Both the position numbers and the translations under genes were made by a program. The notes beneath the pieces are model-generated. The model made no database searches, was not told the DNA's origin, and saw only the letters and a list, made by a program, of their open reading frames with translations. This document shows positions 26,218 through 34,788 of a stretch of 39,386 nt of DNA, piece after piece (within the stretch, counting starts at the first letter, position 1; each line of letters begins with the position of its first letter). Source of the DNA: Balneola sp. (GTDB lineage: Bacteria; Bacteroidota; Rhodothermia; Balneolales; Balneolaceae). The stretch covers positions 1-39,386 of the forward strand of contig PBJO01000005.1 of the NCBI GenBank assembly GCA_002720745.1, in the 5' to 3' direction.

Positions 26218-27822
26218 ATGAAAGCAGACTACAATATACATCCCCGAAGTAAAATAGGGTTAGACTATATAGGATTAGATCATAACGATGAAGTATACTG
26301 GAATTTAAACCCCTCAGAACTTTACGAACATGCCATTCTTCATGGCGAAGCAATTTTAACCGCAGATCATGCTCTGCTCGTACATACAGGTAAGTTTACG
26401 GGCCGCTCCCCAAAAGACCGATTTATTATAAAACAGCCGTCTACACAGGATGAAATAGATTGGGGTGAAATAAATCAACCCGCTAGTGAAGAAATTTTTA
26501 ACAATCTCTTTTCTAGAGTTCAAAAATATCTCGGAGATAGGCGCTTATTTGTAAAAGATGCTTATTGCGGCGCCGATACTAAAAACCGACTGAACGTGAG
26601 AGTAGTTAGTGAAGTTGCCTATCATGCCCTATTCACCCACAATATGTTTATCAGGCCAAATGAGAAAGACCTTGCGAGTATTGAACCTGATTTCACGGTA
26701 CTTGCTGCTCCTTATTTCGAGGCAGATCCAAAAATAGATGGAACAAAAAGCAGTACCTTTATCCTCTGCAACTTTGAGAAAAAAATTATTCTTATTGGTG
26801 GAACGATGTATTCTGGTGAAGTTAAAAAGGGAATATTTTCCGTAATGAATTACCTGCTCCCCAAAAAAGGTATTATGGCTATGCATTGCTCGGCAAATCA
26901 TGATAAATATGGAAAATCTGCTGTATTTTTTGGACTTTCAGGTACTGGAAAAACAACGCTATCTGCGGACGCTTCAAAAACTCTAATAGGGGATGATGAG
27001 CACGGCTGGAGCGATGAGGGAATATTCAACTTTGAGGGTGGGTGTTATGCTAAGACCATTAATCTTAGTAAAAAAAGTGAGCCTATGATTTATGCTACCA
27101 CCAAAATGCCGGGAACTATTCTTGAAAATGTCATTTTAAATTCAAATCGCGAACCAGATTTTACTGATGTAAGTCTTACTCAAAATACGCGTTGCTCTTA
27201 TCCTATCAATTTTATTCCAAACGCTAGTGAAACTGGCATGGGAAACCACCCAGATAACATTATTTTTCTGACGGCAGATGCCTTTGGAGTACTACCTCCC
27301 ATTTCAAGACTTACACCCGAACAAGCTATGTATCATTTCATCAGTGGATATACCGCAAAAGTAGCTGGTACAGAACGAGGTGTAACCGAACCGCAAGCCA
27401 CTTTTTCGGCTTGTTTTGGTTCCCCTTTTATGCCATTACACCCAACCGTGTATGCTGAATTATTAGCTAAAAAAATCAAAAAATACAAAGCTAAGGTCTG
27501 GATGGTAAATACGGGATGGACTGGTGGAGAATTTGGTACTGGAGAACGTATAAAATTACGCTACACCCGAAAAATGCTAAGTGAGGCTATCGCTGGGAAA
27601 CTTGACAAAGTGGAATATGTAAAAGATCCCATTTTCAGATTTCAGGTACCTATACAAGTAACTGATGTTCCCTCCAAAGTTTTAATTCCACGATACACCT
27701 GGGACGATGCCATGGAGTATGATAAAAAAGCTAAAGAATTAGCTCAAATGTTTGTGAATAACTTTAAACAGTTTAAATCCCAAGCAAGTAAAGAGCTTTT
27801 AAGTGCCGCACCAAGAGTGTAG
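26218..27822 (+). CDS. pckA: phosphoenolpyruvate carboxykinase (ATP)
   Basis: This 534-residue gluconeogenic enzyme converts oxaloacetate and ATP to PEP, CO2 and ADP. It shows HTGKFTGRSPKDRFI near residue 57, the kinase P-loop GLSGTGKTT (239-247), the adjacent ADASKTLIGDDEHGW, and the FEGGCYAK block, all typical of the ATP-dependent family. Length is normal. It is a single plus-strand gene, convergent with prfA. With citrate synthase in the same window, it points to a conventional TCA cycle and gluconeogenesis. Confidence 0.97.
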   Translation: MKADYNIHPRSKIGLDYIGLDHNDEVYWNLNPSELYEHAILHGEAILTADHALLVHTGKFTGRSPKDRFIIKQPSTQDEIDWGEINQPASEEIFNNLFSRVQKYLGDRRLFVKDAYCGADTKNRLNVRVVSEVAYHALFTHNMFIRPNEKDLASIEPDFTVLAAPYFEADPKIDGTKSSTFILCNFEKKIILIGGTMYSGEVKKGIFSVMNYLLPKKGIMAMHCSANHDKYGKSAVFFGLSGTGKTTLSADASKTLIGDDEHGWSDEGIFNFEGGCYAKTINLSKKSEPMIYATTKMPGTILENVILNSNREPDFTDVSLTQNTRCSYPINFIPNASETGMGNHPDNIIFLTADAFGVLPPISRLTPEQAMYHFISGYTAKVAGTERGVTEPQATFSACFGSPFMPLHPTVYAELLAKKIKKYKAKVWMVNTGWTGGEFGTGERIKLRYTRKMLSEAIAGKLDKVEYVKDPIFRFQVPIQVTDVPSKVLIPRYTWDDAMEYDKKAKELAQMFVNNFKQFKSQASKELLSAAPRV

Positions 27823-27884
27823 CTCATTCACTGTAGCAATTACATTGTAGCTAATTTGCATAAGGATAATACCGAAAACTAGAT

Positions 27885-28961
27885 TTATTCAGCCATTTCC
27901 TGCATCTTTTCTAAATTATCTTGAATGCGTAGTCCCTCTATAACTTCATGTAACTGACCTTTCATAACCGCATCAAGATTATAAAGAGTAAGATTGATGC
28001 GATGATCGGTTAGCCGACCTTGTGGGTAATTGTAGGTTCTAATTTTTGCGGAACGATCTCCCGTAGAGATCTGACTTTTCCTCTCTGCAGCCCTAGCTTT
28101 TTGTTTTTTTTCTAGCTCAATATCATACATTCTTGCACGAAGCATTGCCATCGCCTTCTCTTTATTTTGGTGCTGTGAGCGTTCCTGTTGACATTCTGCA
28201 ACTATGCCTGTTGGTTCATGAGTTATTCGGATGGCTGAATCCGTTTTATTGACATGCTGACCTCCGGCACCACTCGCCCTAAAAGTATCTATTCGTAAAT
28301 CACTCGGATTAATATGAATATCCACCTCCTCCACTTCAGGCAGTACTGCAACGGTTGCTGCTGATGTGTGCACCCTGCCCTGACTTTCAGTGATAGGAAT
28401 ACGCTGAACCCTATGCACTCCAGACTCATACTTCATTTTTCCGAAAACTTCATGACCTTCCAAAGAAAAACTGATTTCTTTAAAACCGCCTTTTTCAGAT
28501 TCGTTCAAACTTAGTATTTGGAGTTTCCAGCCCAAATCATCGGAATACCGGCGATACATATCAAATAAATCGCCTGCAAAGATAGCTGCTTCGTCTCCGC
28601 CTGTACCTGCTCTGACCTCAACTATTGCATTTTTAGAATCCTCAGAGTCTTTTGGTACTAACTTAATTTTAAGTTCTTCCTCAAGTCGACCTAATTCAGC
28701 TTTTAACTCTTTATTCTCAGCCGCAGCCATCTCAGTGATTTCTGGGTCTTCATTAATCTCGATGAGCTCAAGGTTACCTTCTAAATTTCCTTTCAGTTCC
28801 GAGTATCGGTCGAAATCTTTTACAACCTCTTCAAGATCGCTTCTTTCTTTGGTAAGCTTGGTATAATTTTCAGGGTCATCGAATACAGCAGGGTCACTCA
28901 TTGCTGCATTGACTTCATTATAACGAGCTTTGAGTTGTAGTAATTTTTTTTCTAAATCCAT
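27885..28961 (-). CDS. prfA: peptide chain release factor 1
   Basis: This 358-residue factor terminates translation at UAA and UAG. The stop-codon reading motif is PIT (in [13 protein letters not shown]), of the PxT class that marks RF1; RF2 has SPF. The catalytic GGQ is at 233-235 within [16 protein letters not shown]. The start is the ATG at 28961 ([17 protein letters not shown]), the usual family N-terminus; a GTG nine codons upstream is the alternative. It is a single gene, divergent from purK. Its presence argues that UAG and UAA are ordinary stops in this organism, which matters for the rhodanese relic. Confidence 0.96.
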   Translation of the reverse strand: MDLEKKLLQLKARYNEVNAAMSDPAVFDDPENYTKLTKERSDLEEVVKDFDRYSELKGNLEGNLELIEINEDPEITEMAAAENKELKAELGRLEEELKIKLVPKDSEDSKNAIVEVRAGTGGDEAAIFAGDLFDMYRRYSDDLGWKLQILSLNESEKGGFKEISFSLEGHEVFGKMKYESGVHRVQRIPITESQGRVHTSAATVAVLPEVEEVDIHINPSDLRIDTFRASGAGGQHVNKTDSAIRITHEPTGIVAECQQERSQHQNKEKAMAMLRARMYDIELEKKQKARAAERKSQISTGDRSAKIRTYNYPQGRLTDHRINLTLYNLDAVMKGQLHEVIEGLRIQDNLEKMQEMAE

Positions 28962-29127
28962 TGGATATAATTTGTTGTAAAAATACACAATAGTGCACTT
29001 TATTGTGTAGGCATTTCTTTGATGTCTTTGAATACGATCAAATTATACTTTTAGCTAAGACATGAACACGTTATTTTCCATGAAAACGATAGGTAGTATC
29101 CTATAAATTAACCCATCATTGTACAAA

Positions 29128-30321
29128 ATGACCGATACCATAGGCCCTAAAAGTCTCATCACCGAATCACAAACTATACCTGCTTCTTTCACCATCGGTT
29201 TTTTAGGGGCAGGTCAACTCGCTAAAATGAGTGCTATTGAAGCCTACAGATTAGGCATTCAAGTAGCTGCATATACAGACCGTAACAACCATGAACCCAT
29301 GCACTTCATAAGCCCTAAGGTCACCACCGGCAGCTTTAGTGATGTAGAAGCAATGACCGAATTTGCACGACAGTGCGATGTGCTAAGCTTGGAAAATGAA
29401 TTCATTGATTCTAAGGTATTAAAGAAAGTTCAAGAGAATTCAGGTACTCCTATATATCCAAGTCCCAATGGCTTTGCAAAGATTGAAAATAAAATTATTG
29501 AAAAACAAAGCTTCGAAAATGCAGGAATACCCGTTACTCCGTATAAACAAATAAATAGGGAGTGTGATTTAAAGGATTTTGGCCATCAATATGGTTGGCC
29601 ATTTGTATTAAAATCATCCAAAGGTGGATATGATGGCTATGGCAATGCAACCGTTTCTAATTTAGGTGAAGCAGTAGAGATGTTTACCGAACTGGGAGGT
29701 TCAGATGGTCATGAAATCTTAGCCGAGGCATTTATCGATTTCACACATGAATTAGCAGTTCAAGTTGCACACAATGGACGAGAATACTCAGTATACGAAT
29801 GCTGTGAAACTGTACAATCAAACCATATCTGTGTTGCAGTAGTTACACCAGCAAGAGTACCCGATTCTATTAAAAAGCTCGCTCAAAAGTATGCTTTAGA
29901 AGCCATGAAGGTCTTAGCTACCCGAGGTATTGTAGCTTTTGAATTTTTCTATACATCAACTGGCGAAGTTTTATTGAATGAATCGGCACCCCGTCCACAC
30001 AATTCAGGTCATTACTCCATTGAAGGCTGTATAACTTCTCAATTTGAAAATCATATACGGGCAGTATTAGGACTTGATCTTGGATCCTCAGAGCTTATAC
30101 AAACTGCTTGTGTAATGATTAATCTTTTAGGCACTCAAAATAGAAAGGCTCAGATTGAATGTAGCGATGAACTATTGCCCGAACCCAATGGTCATTTGCA
30201 CATGTATGGTAAAATTCAGAGTAAAATAGGTAGAAAAATGGGGCATTACACCCTATTAGGGGATGATGTTGAGAGCGTCTATGCTAGAGCGATAGAAATA
30301 ACTCAAGGTCTACAAATCTGA
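29128..30321 (+). CDS. purK: 5-(carboxyamino)imidazole ribonucleotide synthase
   Basis: This 397-residue ATP-grasp enzyme carboxylates AIR to N5-CAIR in purine synthesis. The N-terminal IGFLGAGQLAKM is the family dinucleotide-like motif. LKSSKGGYDGYGN is the ATP-grasp loop, and NESAPRPHNSGHYSIEGC is a PurK hallmark near residue 287. The start is the ATG at 29128; a TTG three codons earlier is possible. It is followed 77 bases later by purE, the next enzyme, which is the normal pairing. Confidence 0.95.
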   Translation: MTDTIGPKSLITESQTIPASFTIGFLGAGQLAKMSAIEAYRLGIQVAAYTDRNNHEPMHFISPKVTTGSFSDVEAMTEFARQCDVLSLENEFIDSKVLKKVQENSGTPIYPSPNGFAKIENKIIEKQSFENAGIPVTPYKQINRECDLKDFGHQYGWPFVLKSSKGGYDGYGNATVSNLGEAVEMFTELGGSDGHEILAEAFIDFTHELAVQVAHNGREYSVYECCETVQSNHICVAVVTPARVPDSIKKLAQKYALEAMKVLATRGIVAFEFFYTSTGEVLLNESAPRPHNSGHYSIEGCITSQFENHIRAVLGLDLGSSELIQTACVMINLLGTQNRKAQIECSDELLPEPNGHLHMYGKIQSKIGRKMGHYTLLGDDVESVYARAIEITQGLQI

Positions 30322-30398
30322 TAGTTCCTTCAGCCATTTTTATGTTGTTACTCTTATGTGTAGTTTTCGATATAAATTAAGTAGTAAGGAGCACTTCT

Positions 30399-30887
30399 AT
30401 GACAGATATGATTGAAGTTGGATTAATTATGGGAAGCGACAGCGATTGGGCCACCATGAAAAAAGCTGCAAACATAATGGAAACAATGGGCGTTAACTAC
30501 GAGAAAAAAGTAGTATCTGCTCACAGGACACCCGATTATATGGCAGAGTATGCCAAAAATGCCTTGATTAGAGGCTTAAAAGTCATTATTGCTGGTGCTG
30601 GTGGCGCTGCTCATCTGCCAGGTATGGTAGCAAGTTATACCACTTTACCCGTAATTGGGGTACCCATTCAAACATCAGCCTTGGGCGGTTTGGATAGTCT
30701 TTACTCAATTGTTCAAATGCCAAATGGTATCCCTGTGGCCACTGTAGCTATTGGAAAAGCCCAGAATGCTGGTTTACTAGCCTGTAGAATCTTAGCCAAT
30801 GGCTCTACAGAATTACAAAATAAGCTACAGGAATTCCATAAAAATATGGCCGATCAATCGTTCAAAAAATCAGACAATCTGCATTAG
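30399..30887 (+). CDS. purE: N5-carboxyaminoimidazole ribonucleotide mutase
   Basis: This 162-residue class I PurE moves the carboxyl group of N5-CAIR to give CAIR, directly after PurK. MGSDSDW (11-17), SAHRTP (40-45) with the catalytic histidine, [12 protein letters not shown] and [22 protein letters not shown] are all present, and having purK next door agrees with class I rather than the class II AIR carboxylase. AAGGAG precedes the ATG by 8 bases and fixes the start. Confidence 0.97.
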   Translation: MTDMIEVGLIMGSDSDWATMKKAANIMETMGVNYEKKVVSAHRTPDYMAEYAKNALIRGLKVIIAGAGGAAHLPGMVASYTTLPVIGVPIQTSALGGLDSLYSIVQMPNGIPVATVAIGKAQNAGLLACRILANGSTELQNKLQEFHKNMADQSFKKSDNLH

Positions 30888-30936
30888 GTTATGGGATTTA
30901 TCCCTGATATTGCCTGTATGGATAATTTTGTTGGTG

Positions 30937-30966
30937 TTGATTCATTAATACCGTAATTTATATTTG
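30937..30966 (+). promoter_or_regulatory. predicted promoter of the RRM protein gene
   Basis: TTG (30937-30939), a 19-base spacer and TATATTTG (30959-30966) match the Bacteroidota consensus TTG-N19-TAnnTTTG exactly. Transcription would start near 30973 and leave a leader of about 90 bases before the ATG at 31063. Confidence 0.6.
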
Positions 30967-31062
30967 GATTGGGTATGATATCCAGATGTACGTTTCTTTG
31001 AATCCTGTAGCTGTTGCTGTCTGCTTCTCTCCGTAACTTTAATTACTTAATTATTTTTTGAT

Positions 31063-31338
31063 ATGAACATTTACGTAGGAAATCTTAGCTATGGGGTTTC
31101 TGATGACCAATTACGAGAAGTCTTTGAAGCTTATGGAACCGTTAGTTCCGCAAAAGTTATTTCAGACAAATACTCTGGCCGATCCAAAGGTTTTGGATTC
31201 GTTGAGATGGATGATGATAACGAAGCCAAATCTGCTATTGAAGATTTAGACGGTGCAGAAATTGATGGCCGTGCTGTGAAAGTTAACGAAGCACGACCAA
31301 GAGAAGAACGACCAAGAAGAGATAACTTCCGTCGTTAG
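31063..31338 (+). CDS. single-RRM RNA-binding protein
   Basis: This is a 91-residue cytoplasmic protein consisting of one RNA recognition motif and a basic, arginine-rich tail (EERPRRDNFRR). RNP2 is IYVGNL (3-8) and RNP1 is KGFGFVEM (42-49), with the aromatic residues needed for RNA stacking in place. Such short RRM proteins are common in Bacteroidota and Cyanobacteria; some act as global RNA regulators, possibly standing in for absent chaperones such as Hfq. It has its own consensus promoter, a leader of about 90 bases and a strong terminator, so it is monocistronic. The target RNAs are unknown. Confidence 0.93.
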   Translation: MNIYVGNLSYGVSDDQLREVFEAYGTVSSAKVISDKYSGRSKGFGFVEMDDDNEAKSAIEDLDGAEIDGRAVKVNEARPREERPRRDNFRR

Positions 31339-31359
31339 TCGTAATTGCATTTCGATTAA

Positions 31360-31388
31360 AAGCCTTCTCGCTCGGGAAGGCTTTTTTT
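31360..31388 (+). terminator. intrinsic terminator of the RRM gene
   Basis: AAGCCTTC (31360-31367) pairs perfectly with GAAGGCTT (31376-31383) around an 8-base loop and is followed by a seven-T run (31382-31388). It begins 21 bases after the RRM stop codon. Confidence 0.9.
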
Positions 31389-31470
31389 GCTTATAGATGT
31401 CGCCAATACTCTATTTAAACTATCGAATTATATTGTTAATATTTTAGCGTAAAAATCTGGGAATCGAATT

Positions 31471-31791
31471 ATGATAATGACAACTACCAATAATCTGTAA
31501 GGAAAGGTAATTAACCAGTACCTGGGAATTATAACCGGTGAGGCCATACTAGGTGTGAATATCTTTAAAGACTTTTTTGCGGGTATTCGAAATATTATTG
31601 GAGGTCAATCTATTTCCTAATGAAAGAGAACTAAAAGAGGCAAGACGCATTGCTTTTAGTAAATGAAAGAAAAGGCTTTTCAATTGGGAGCTAACGCAAT
31701 AATAGGCATTGATGTGGACTACGAAACCATTCAAGGGCAAACTGGAAGTATGTTAATGGTAAGTATTACAGGCACTGCTGTGCAGTTCTAG
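31471..31791 (+). pseudogene. decayed YbjQ/UPF0145 family gene
   Basis: The frame from ATG 31471 reads MIMTTTNNL, then TAA at 31498, then [37 protein letters not shown] and a second stop at 31618. The family pattern continues only after a one-base shift (ERELKEARRIAFS, about 31622-31660) and then returns to the first frame from about 31663 ([20 protein letters not shown], later [14 protein letters not shown]). One base appears inserted near 31620 and one lost near 31660. The usual family sequence has NNLEGK where the first stop now lies. YbjQ proteins are small pentameric proteins of unknown function. The product cannot be made whole from this sequence. Confidence 0.88.
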
Positions 31792-31875
31792 GGGCTAAAC
31801 TCTCATTCTATTACGTTACCATTTAAATAGCAATAGACTGCCAGTTCACAAACTCATGGCACACTAAACCTATAT

Positions 31876-32319
31876 TTATTCTAAAAAAATACGGTGCATA
31901 GCAGTGCATTCACTAACGGTAAATTTTGCCTGACTCCAGCTCGCAGGCCCAAATCTACCTCTGGCATTATTGGAAAAGCCAAACTCTTCAAGGGGAATGC
32001 CCAGTATATTAGTATCTAACTTACCATTTTTATTTCTATCATGGTAGACTGCTATAGCATACTGTCCATAAGCTAAATTCTCTATTTTCCATTCAATTTT
32101 GGTCTGACTCACAGGTACAACATCAACAAGGCTGGGATTTTCTAAATATCCATTTTCAGAATCAAAAATAGCGATTCTAATTTCTCCAATAGGATCATCC
32201 ACACCTTCTATCATTAAGGTAATAGTAGAAACAAGATTGTCTTCTACTGTAAACCCACTGCTAAACAGAAAGTATGTTGTTATCAGTAAGAAGCTAAAAA
32301 CTACGCTACTTTTCTGCAT
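31876..32319 (-). CDS. DUF2141 family exported protein
   Basis: This is a 147-residue secreted protein with an N-terminal signal (MQKSSVVFSFLLITTYFLFSS). The DUF2141 domain follows, including GEIRIAIFDSENGYL, YGQYAIAVYHDRNKNGKLDTN and FGFSNNARGRFGPASW. The DRNKNGKLDTN stretch looks like a calcium-binding loop. Family members are widespread in Bacteroidota and Proteobacteria without a known role. The start is the ATG at 32319; an upstream TTG at 32355 is unlikely. It lies downstream of glnA on the same strand but behind a terminator, so it is probably separate. Confidence 0.85.
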   Translation of the reverse strand: MQKSSVVFSFLLITTYFLFSSGFTVEDNLVSTITLMIEGVDDPIGEIRIAIFDSENGYLENPSLVDVVPVSQTKIEWKIENLAYGQYAIAVYHDRNKNGKLDTNILGIPLEEFGFSNNARGRFGPASWSQAKFTVSECTAMHRIFLE

Positions 32320-32456
32320 AGTGCAATGAATAAACTTAATGAGTCCACATAACAAGATGAATGTGTCAAATCACACGGTTGGATTATGCGACCTGTTGGA
32401 CTTGTGATGTTACTGTATACCTATGTGTAACGGTCACTTGGAAGAATTCATTCCAT

Positions 32457-32489
32457 AAAAAAAGCCCATCTTCAAGTGAAGACAGGCTT
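32457..32489 (-). terminator. intrinsic terminator of glnA
   Basis: On the minus strand AAGCC and GGCTT plus TCTTC and GAAGA form a two-part stem with a 2-base internal mismatch and a 4-base loop, followed by a run of seven or more T (plus strand A-run 32457-32463). It lies about 20 bases beyond the glnA stop. Confidence 0.8.
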
Positions 32490-32511
32490 GTTGGTATTCT
32501 AAAATAAGTTG

Positions 32512-33522
32512 TTAATCAGCTGTCCGAACCGTTTTAATGATTCGTGCTGCTACTTTGTAAGGATCTGCATTAGACGCTGGGCGGCGATCTTCTAGTCGTC
32601 CTAACCATCCATCTTCAACAGTACCTACAGGAATACGGATTGATGCACCCCGGTCAGACACACCATAACTATACTTATCAATTGATTGCGTTTCATGCTT
32701 ACCGGTTAGACGCATGTCATTATCAGCACCATACACATCAATATGTTCTTTTATAAAATTACCAAAGGCCTCACATACCGCCGTGAAATAAGTCTCTCCA
32801 CCCTCATCTCGCATCTTACCGTTTGAAAAGTTGGCATGCATACCTGATCCATTCCAGTCTGTATCACCCAATGGTTTCGGATGATAATCTACAGCGACAC
32901 CATACTTTTCAGCTGTTCGCTCAATCAGATAACGACAAACCCATATCTGGTCTCCTGCCTTGGCGGCACCCTTAGCAAAAATTTGGAATTCCCACTGTCC
33001 TGACGCTACTTCGGCATTAATACCTTCAATATTTAGACCTGCTTTTAGGCATAAATCCAAATGTTCCTCTATAATTTCTCTTCCATAAGCAGATTTAGCT
33101 CCTACTCCACAATAATACGGTCCCTGAGGCGCTGGATATCCACCTGTAGGAAACCCAAGCGGTAAGTTGGTTTCAGGATCAATGAGGAAATATTCCTGTT
33201 CGAAACCAAACCAGAAATCTTCGTCATCCTCGTCAATTGTTGCCCGTCCATTGGTTTCATGAGGAGTACCATCTGCATTGAGTACTTCAGACATTATTAG
33301 ATAAGAATACTCGCGATCTGGATCTGGGAAAATAGCTACTGGCTTGAGTAGACAATCAGAACTGCTACCTTCGGCCTGTTCGGTAGAACTACCGTCAAAT
33401 GACCACATAGGACAATCCTCTAAATTACCACTAAAATTTTGTACTACTTTGGTCTTACTTCTTAATGTTTGAGTAGGCTTATACCCATCAAGCCAAATAT
33501 ATTCGAGTTTTGCGTATGACAT
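32512..33522 (-). CDS. glnA: glutamine synthetase, type II (eukaryote-like)
   Basis: This 336-residue enzyme makes glutamine from glutamate, ammonia and ATP. It is the short GSII form and not the ~470-residue GSI or ~730-residue GSIII. The beta-grasp N-terminal domain (EYIWLDGYKPTQTLRSKT, MWSFDGSSTEQA) is followed by the catalytic domain with FGFEQEYFL (105-113), PQGPYYCGVGA (132-142) and INAEVASGQWEFQI (168-181). The tyrosine adenylylation loop of GSI is absent, so PII/GlnE-type covalent control is not expected. It has its own predicted promoter and a clear terminator, so it is monocistronic. A probable ammonium transporter begins at the right edge. Confidence 0.95.
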   Translation of the reverse strand: MSYAKLEYIWLDGYKPTQTLRSKTKVVQNFSGNLEDCPMWSFDGSSTEQAEGSSSDCLLKPVAIFPDPDREYSYLIMSEVLNADGTPHETNGRATIDEDDEDFWFGFEQEYFLIDPETNLPLGFPTGGYPAPQGPYYCGVGAKSAYGREIIEEHLDLCLKAGLNIEGINAEVASGQWEFQIFAKGAAKAGDQIWVCRYLIERTAEKYGVAVDYHPKPLGDTDWNGSGMHANFSNGKMRDEGGETYFTAVCEAFGNFIKEHIDVYGADNDMRLTGKHETQSIDKYSYGVSDRGASIRIPVGTVEDGWLGRLEDRRPASNADPYKVAARIIKTVRTAD

Positions 33523-33558
33523 ATTTTACTAAAATTCAGGTGTTTTTGTTTAACGAAA

Positions 33559-33590
33559 GAAATATATAGTATTTTTATTAATTCACACAA
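33559..33590 (-). promoter_or_regulatory. possible glnA promoter
   Basis: On the minus strand TTG (plus 33588-33590), a 21-base spacer and TATATTTC (plus 33559-33566) fit the Bacteroidota consensus with one mismatch and slightly long spacing. The -7 box is identical to that predicted for the B12 operon. The region is AT-rich, so chance matches are likely. Confidence 0.35.
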
Positions 33591-33756
33591 TAGATTTAAG
33601 CATAATTATAAATCTGCTGTAATTTAAATTAATTGCAATCGCTTTTATCTAATTTATTTAATTAACATAGCACCTTCACTAAAATTTATACGAATACCTG
33701 AAGCTTACGCACTATGACTCATAATTTATTTAAGCTATTCAGCTTTACATATAATT

Positions 33757-34668
33757 ATGCCATATTTTAATCACATCATGGGAAAATCTTTTTCATTAAA
33801 TAACTGGATACAAGCGGCAAGACCGAAAACTCTAACCGCAGCCTATACCCCTGTAATTATTGGGGCTAGCCTTGCCTATTTACAAGATAGTTTAAATCTA
33901 CTGGTATGTCTGATCGCCCTTTTATGTGCCACACTCATACAAATAGGTACTAATTTTGCCAATGACTATTATGATTACAAAAAAGGAAGTGACCGGGCCG
34001 ATCGTATTGGATTTAAACGAATGACGGCTGCCGGGCTAATTGAACCAGATACGATGAAACTGGCGGCCTATGTAACCATGTTCTTAGCTTTCCTTGCCGG
34101 ATTATACCTGGTAAACGTGGGTGGTGTCATCATACTGGCTATTGGTACTAGTTCACTGATTTTCGGAATAATGTATACTGGAGGACCTTTTCCTCTTGGC
34201 TATAATGGGCTGGGGGATATTTTTGTATTTGTGTATTTCGGCATCGTCGCCACTATGACTACCTATTATCTAAATACGCTGGAATGGTCAAGCATGAGTT
34301 TTTGGGCGTCTGTTATCCCCGGTGCTCTGAGTACAAATATACTGGTGGTTAATAATCTACGCGATGTAGCACAAGATAAGCTCAGTGGTAAGAAAACATT
34401 AGGAGTCTTATTGGGTGAAAAAGCTTTACAGTGGGAGTACACACTACTACTTGCACTTGCTTTAGCGATCCCACCTCATTTTTTTTTCCGCTTGGACGCA
34501 AGTTTATGTATTTTTTTACCTTATCTAAGTGTACCCCTATCCTTAAAATTACTTGCAGAGATTTGGTCACACCAAAAAAAATCAACGCTCAATGGAACCT
34601 TGGAAAAAACGGCCGCATTTATGTTCGTTTACGGAGCCCTTTTTACGATAGGACTCCTCATTCCTTAG
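33757..34668 (+). CDS. menA: 1,4-dihydroxy-2-naphthoate polyprenyltransferase
   Basis: This 303-residue UbiA-type inner-membrane enzyme attaches the polyprenyl chain to DHNA, giving demethylmenaquinone. The first aspartate-rich motif is NDYYDYKKGSDRAD (69-82) and the second is NNLRDVAQDKLSGKKTLG. AARPKTLTAAYTPVIIG at the N-terminus is typical of MenA. About eight or nine membrane helices are present. The ATG at 33757 is used; an ATG at 33778 (MGKSFSLNNW) would also fit the family. It lies 120 bases ahead of menC. Confidence 0.95.
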   Translation: MPYFNHIMGKSFSLNNWIQAARPKTLTAAYTPVIIGASLAYLQDSLNLLVCLIALLCATLIQIGTNFANDYYDYKKGSDRADRIGFKRMTAAGLIEPDTMKLAAYVTMFLAFLAGLYLVNVGGVIILAIGTSSLIFGIMYTGGPFPLGYNGLGDIFVFVYFGIVATMTTYYLNTLEWSSMSFWASVIPGALSTNILVVNNLRDVAQDKLSGKKTLGVLLGEKALQWEYTLLLALALAIPPHFFFRLDASLCIFLPYLSVPLSLKLLAEIWSHQKKSTLNGTLEKTAAFMFVYGALFTIGLLIP

Positions 34669-34788
34669 CGAGTTATTCAACCTAGGTACTTAGCTTTATA
34701 GATTATATAGCTATTGCAATACAATGCTAATATATTGACTTAAGTGTTGTCAAATATATGGTATGCAAAGTATGACTAGAAAAAGTAC

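Larger units (their letters stand above)
31339..31875. other. spacer between the RRM gene and the DUF2141 gene
   Basis: This stretch holds the RRM terminator and the YbjQ relic. I see no other gene in it. Confidence 0.6.

Noticed and set aside
26629-26901. 90-codon minus-strand frame inside pckA
   Set aside because: Complement of conserved PEP carboxykinase sequence; no independent support.
34382-34685. Open frames inside menA on both strands
   Set aside because: They lie wholly or almost wholly within a gene with clear family motifs and show no domain, start context or signal of their own.
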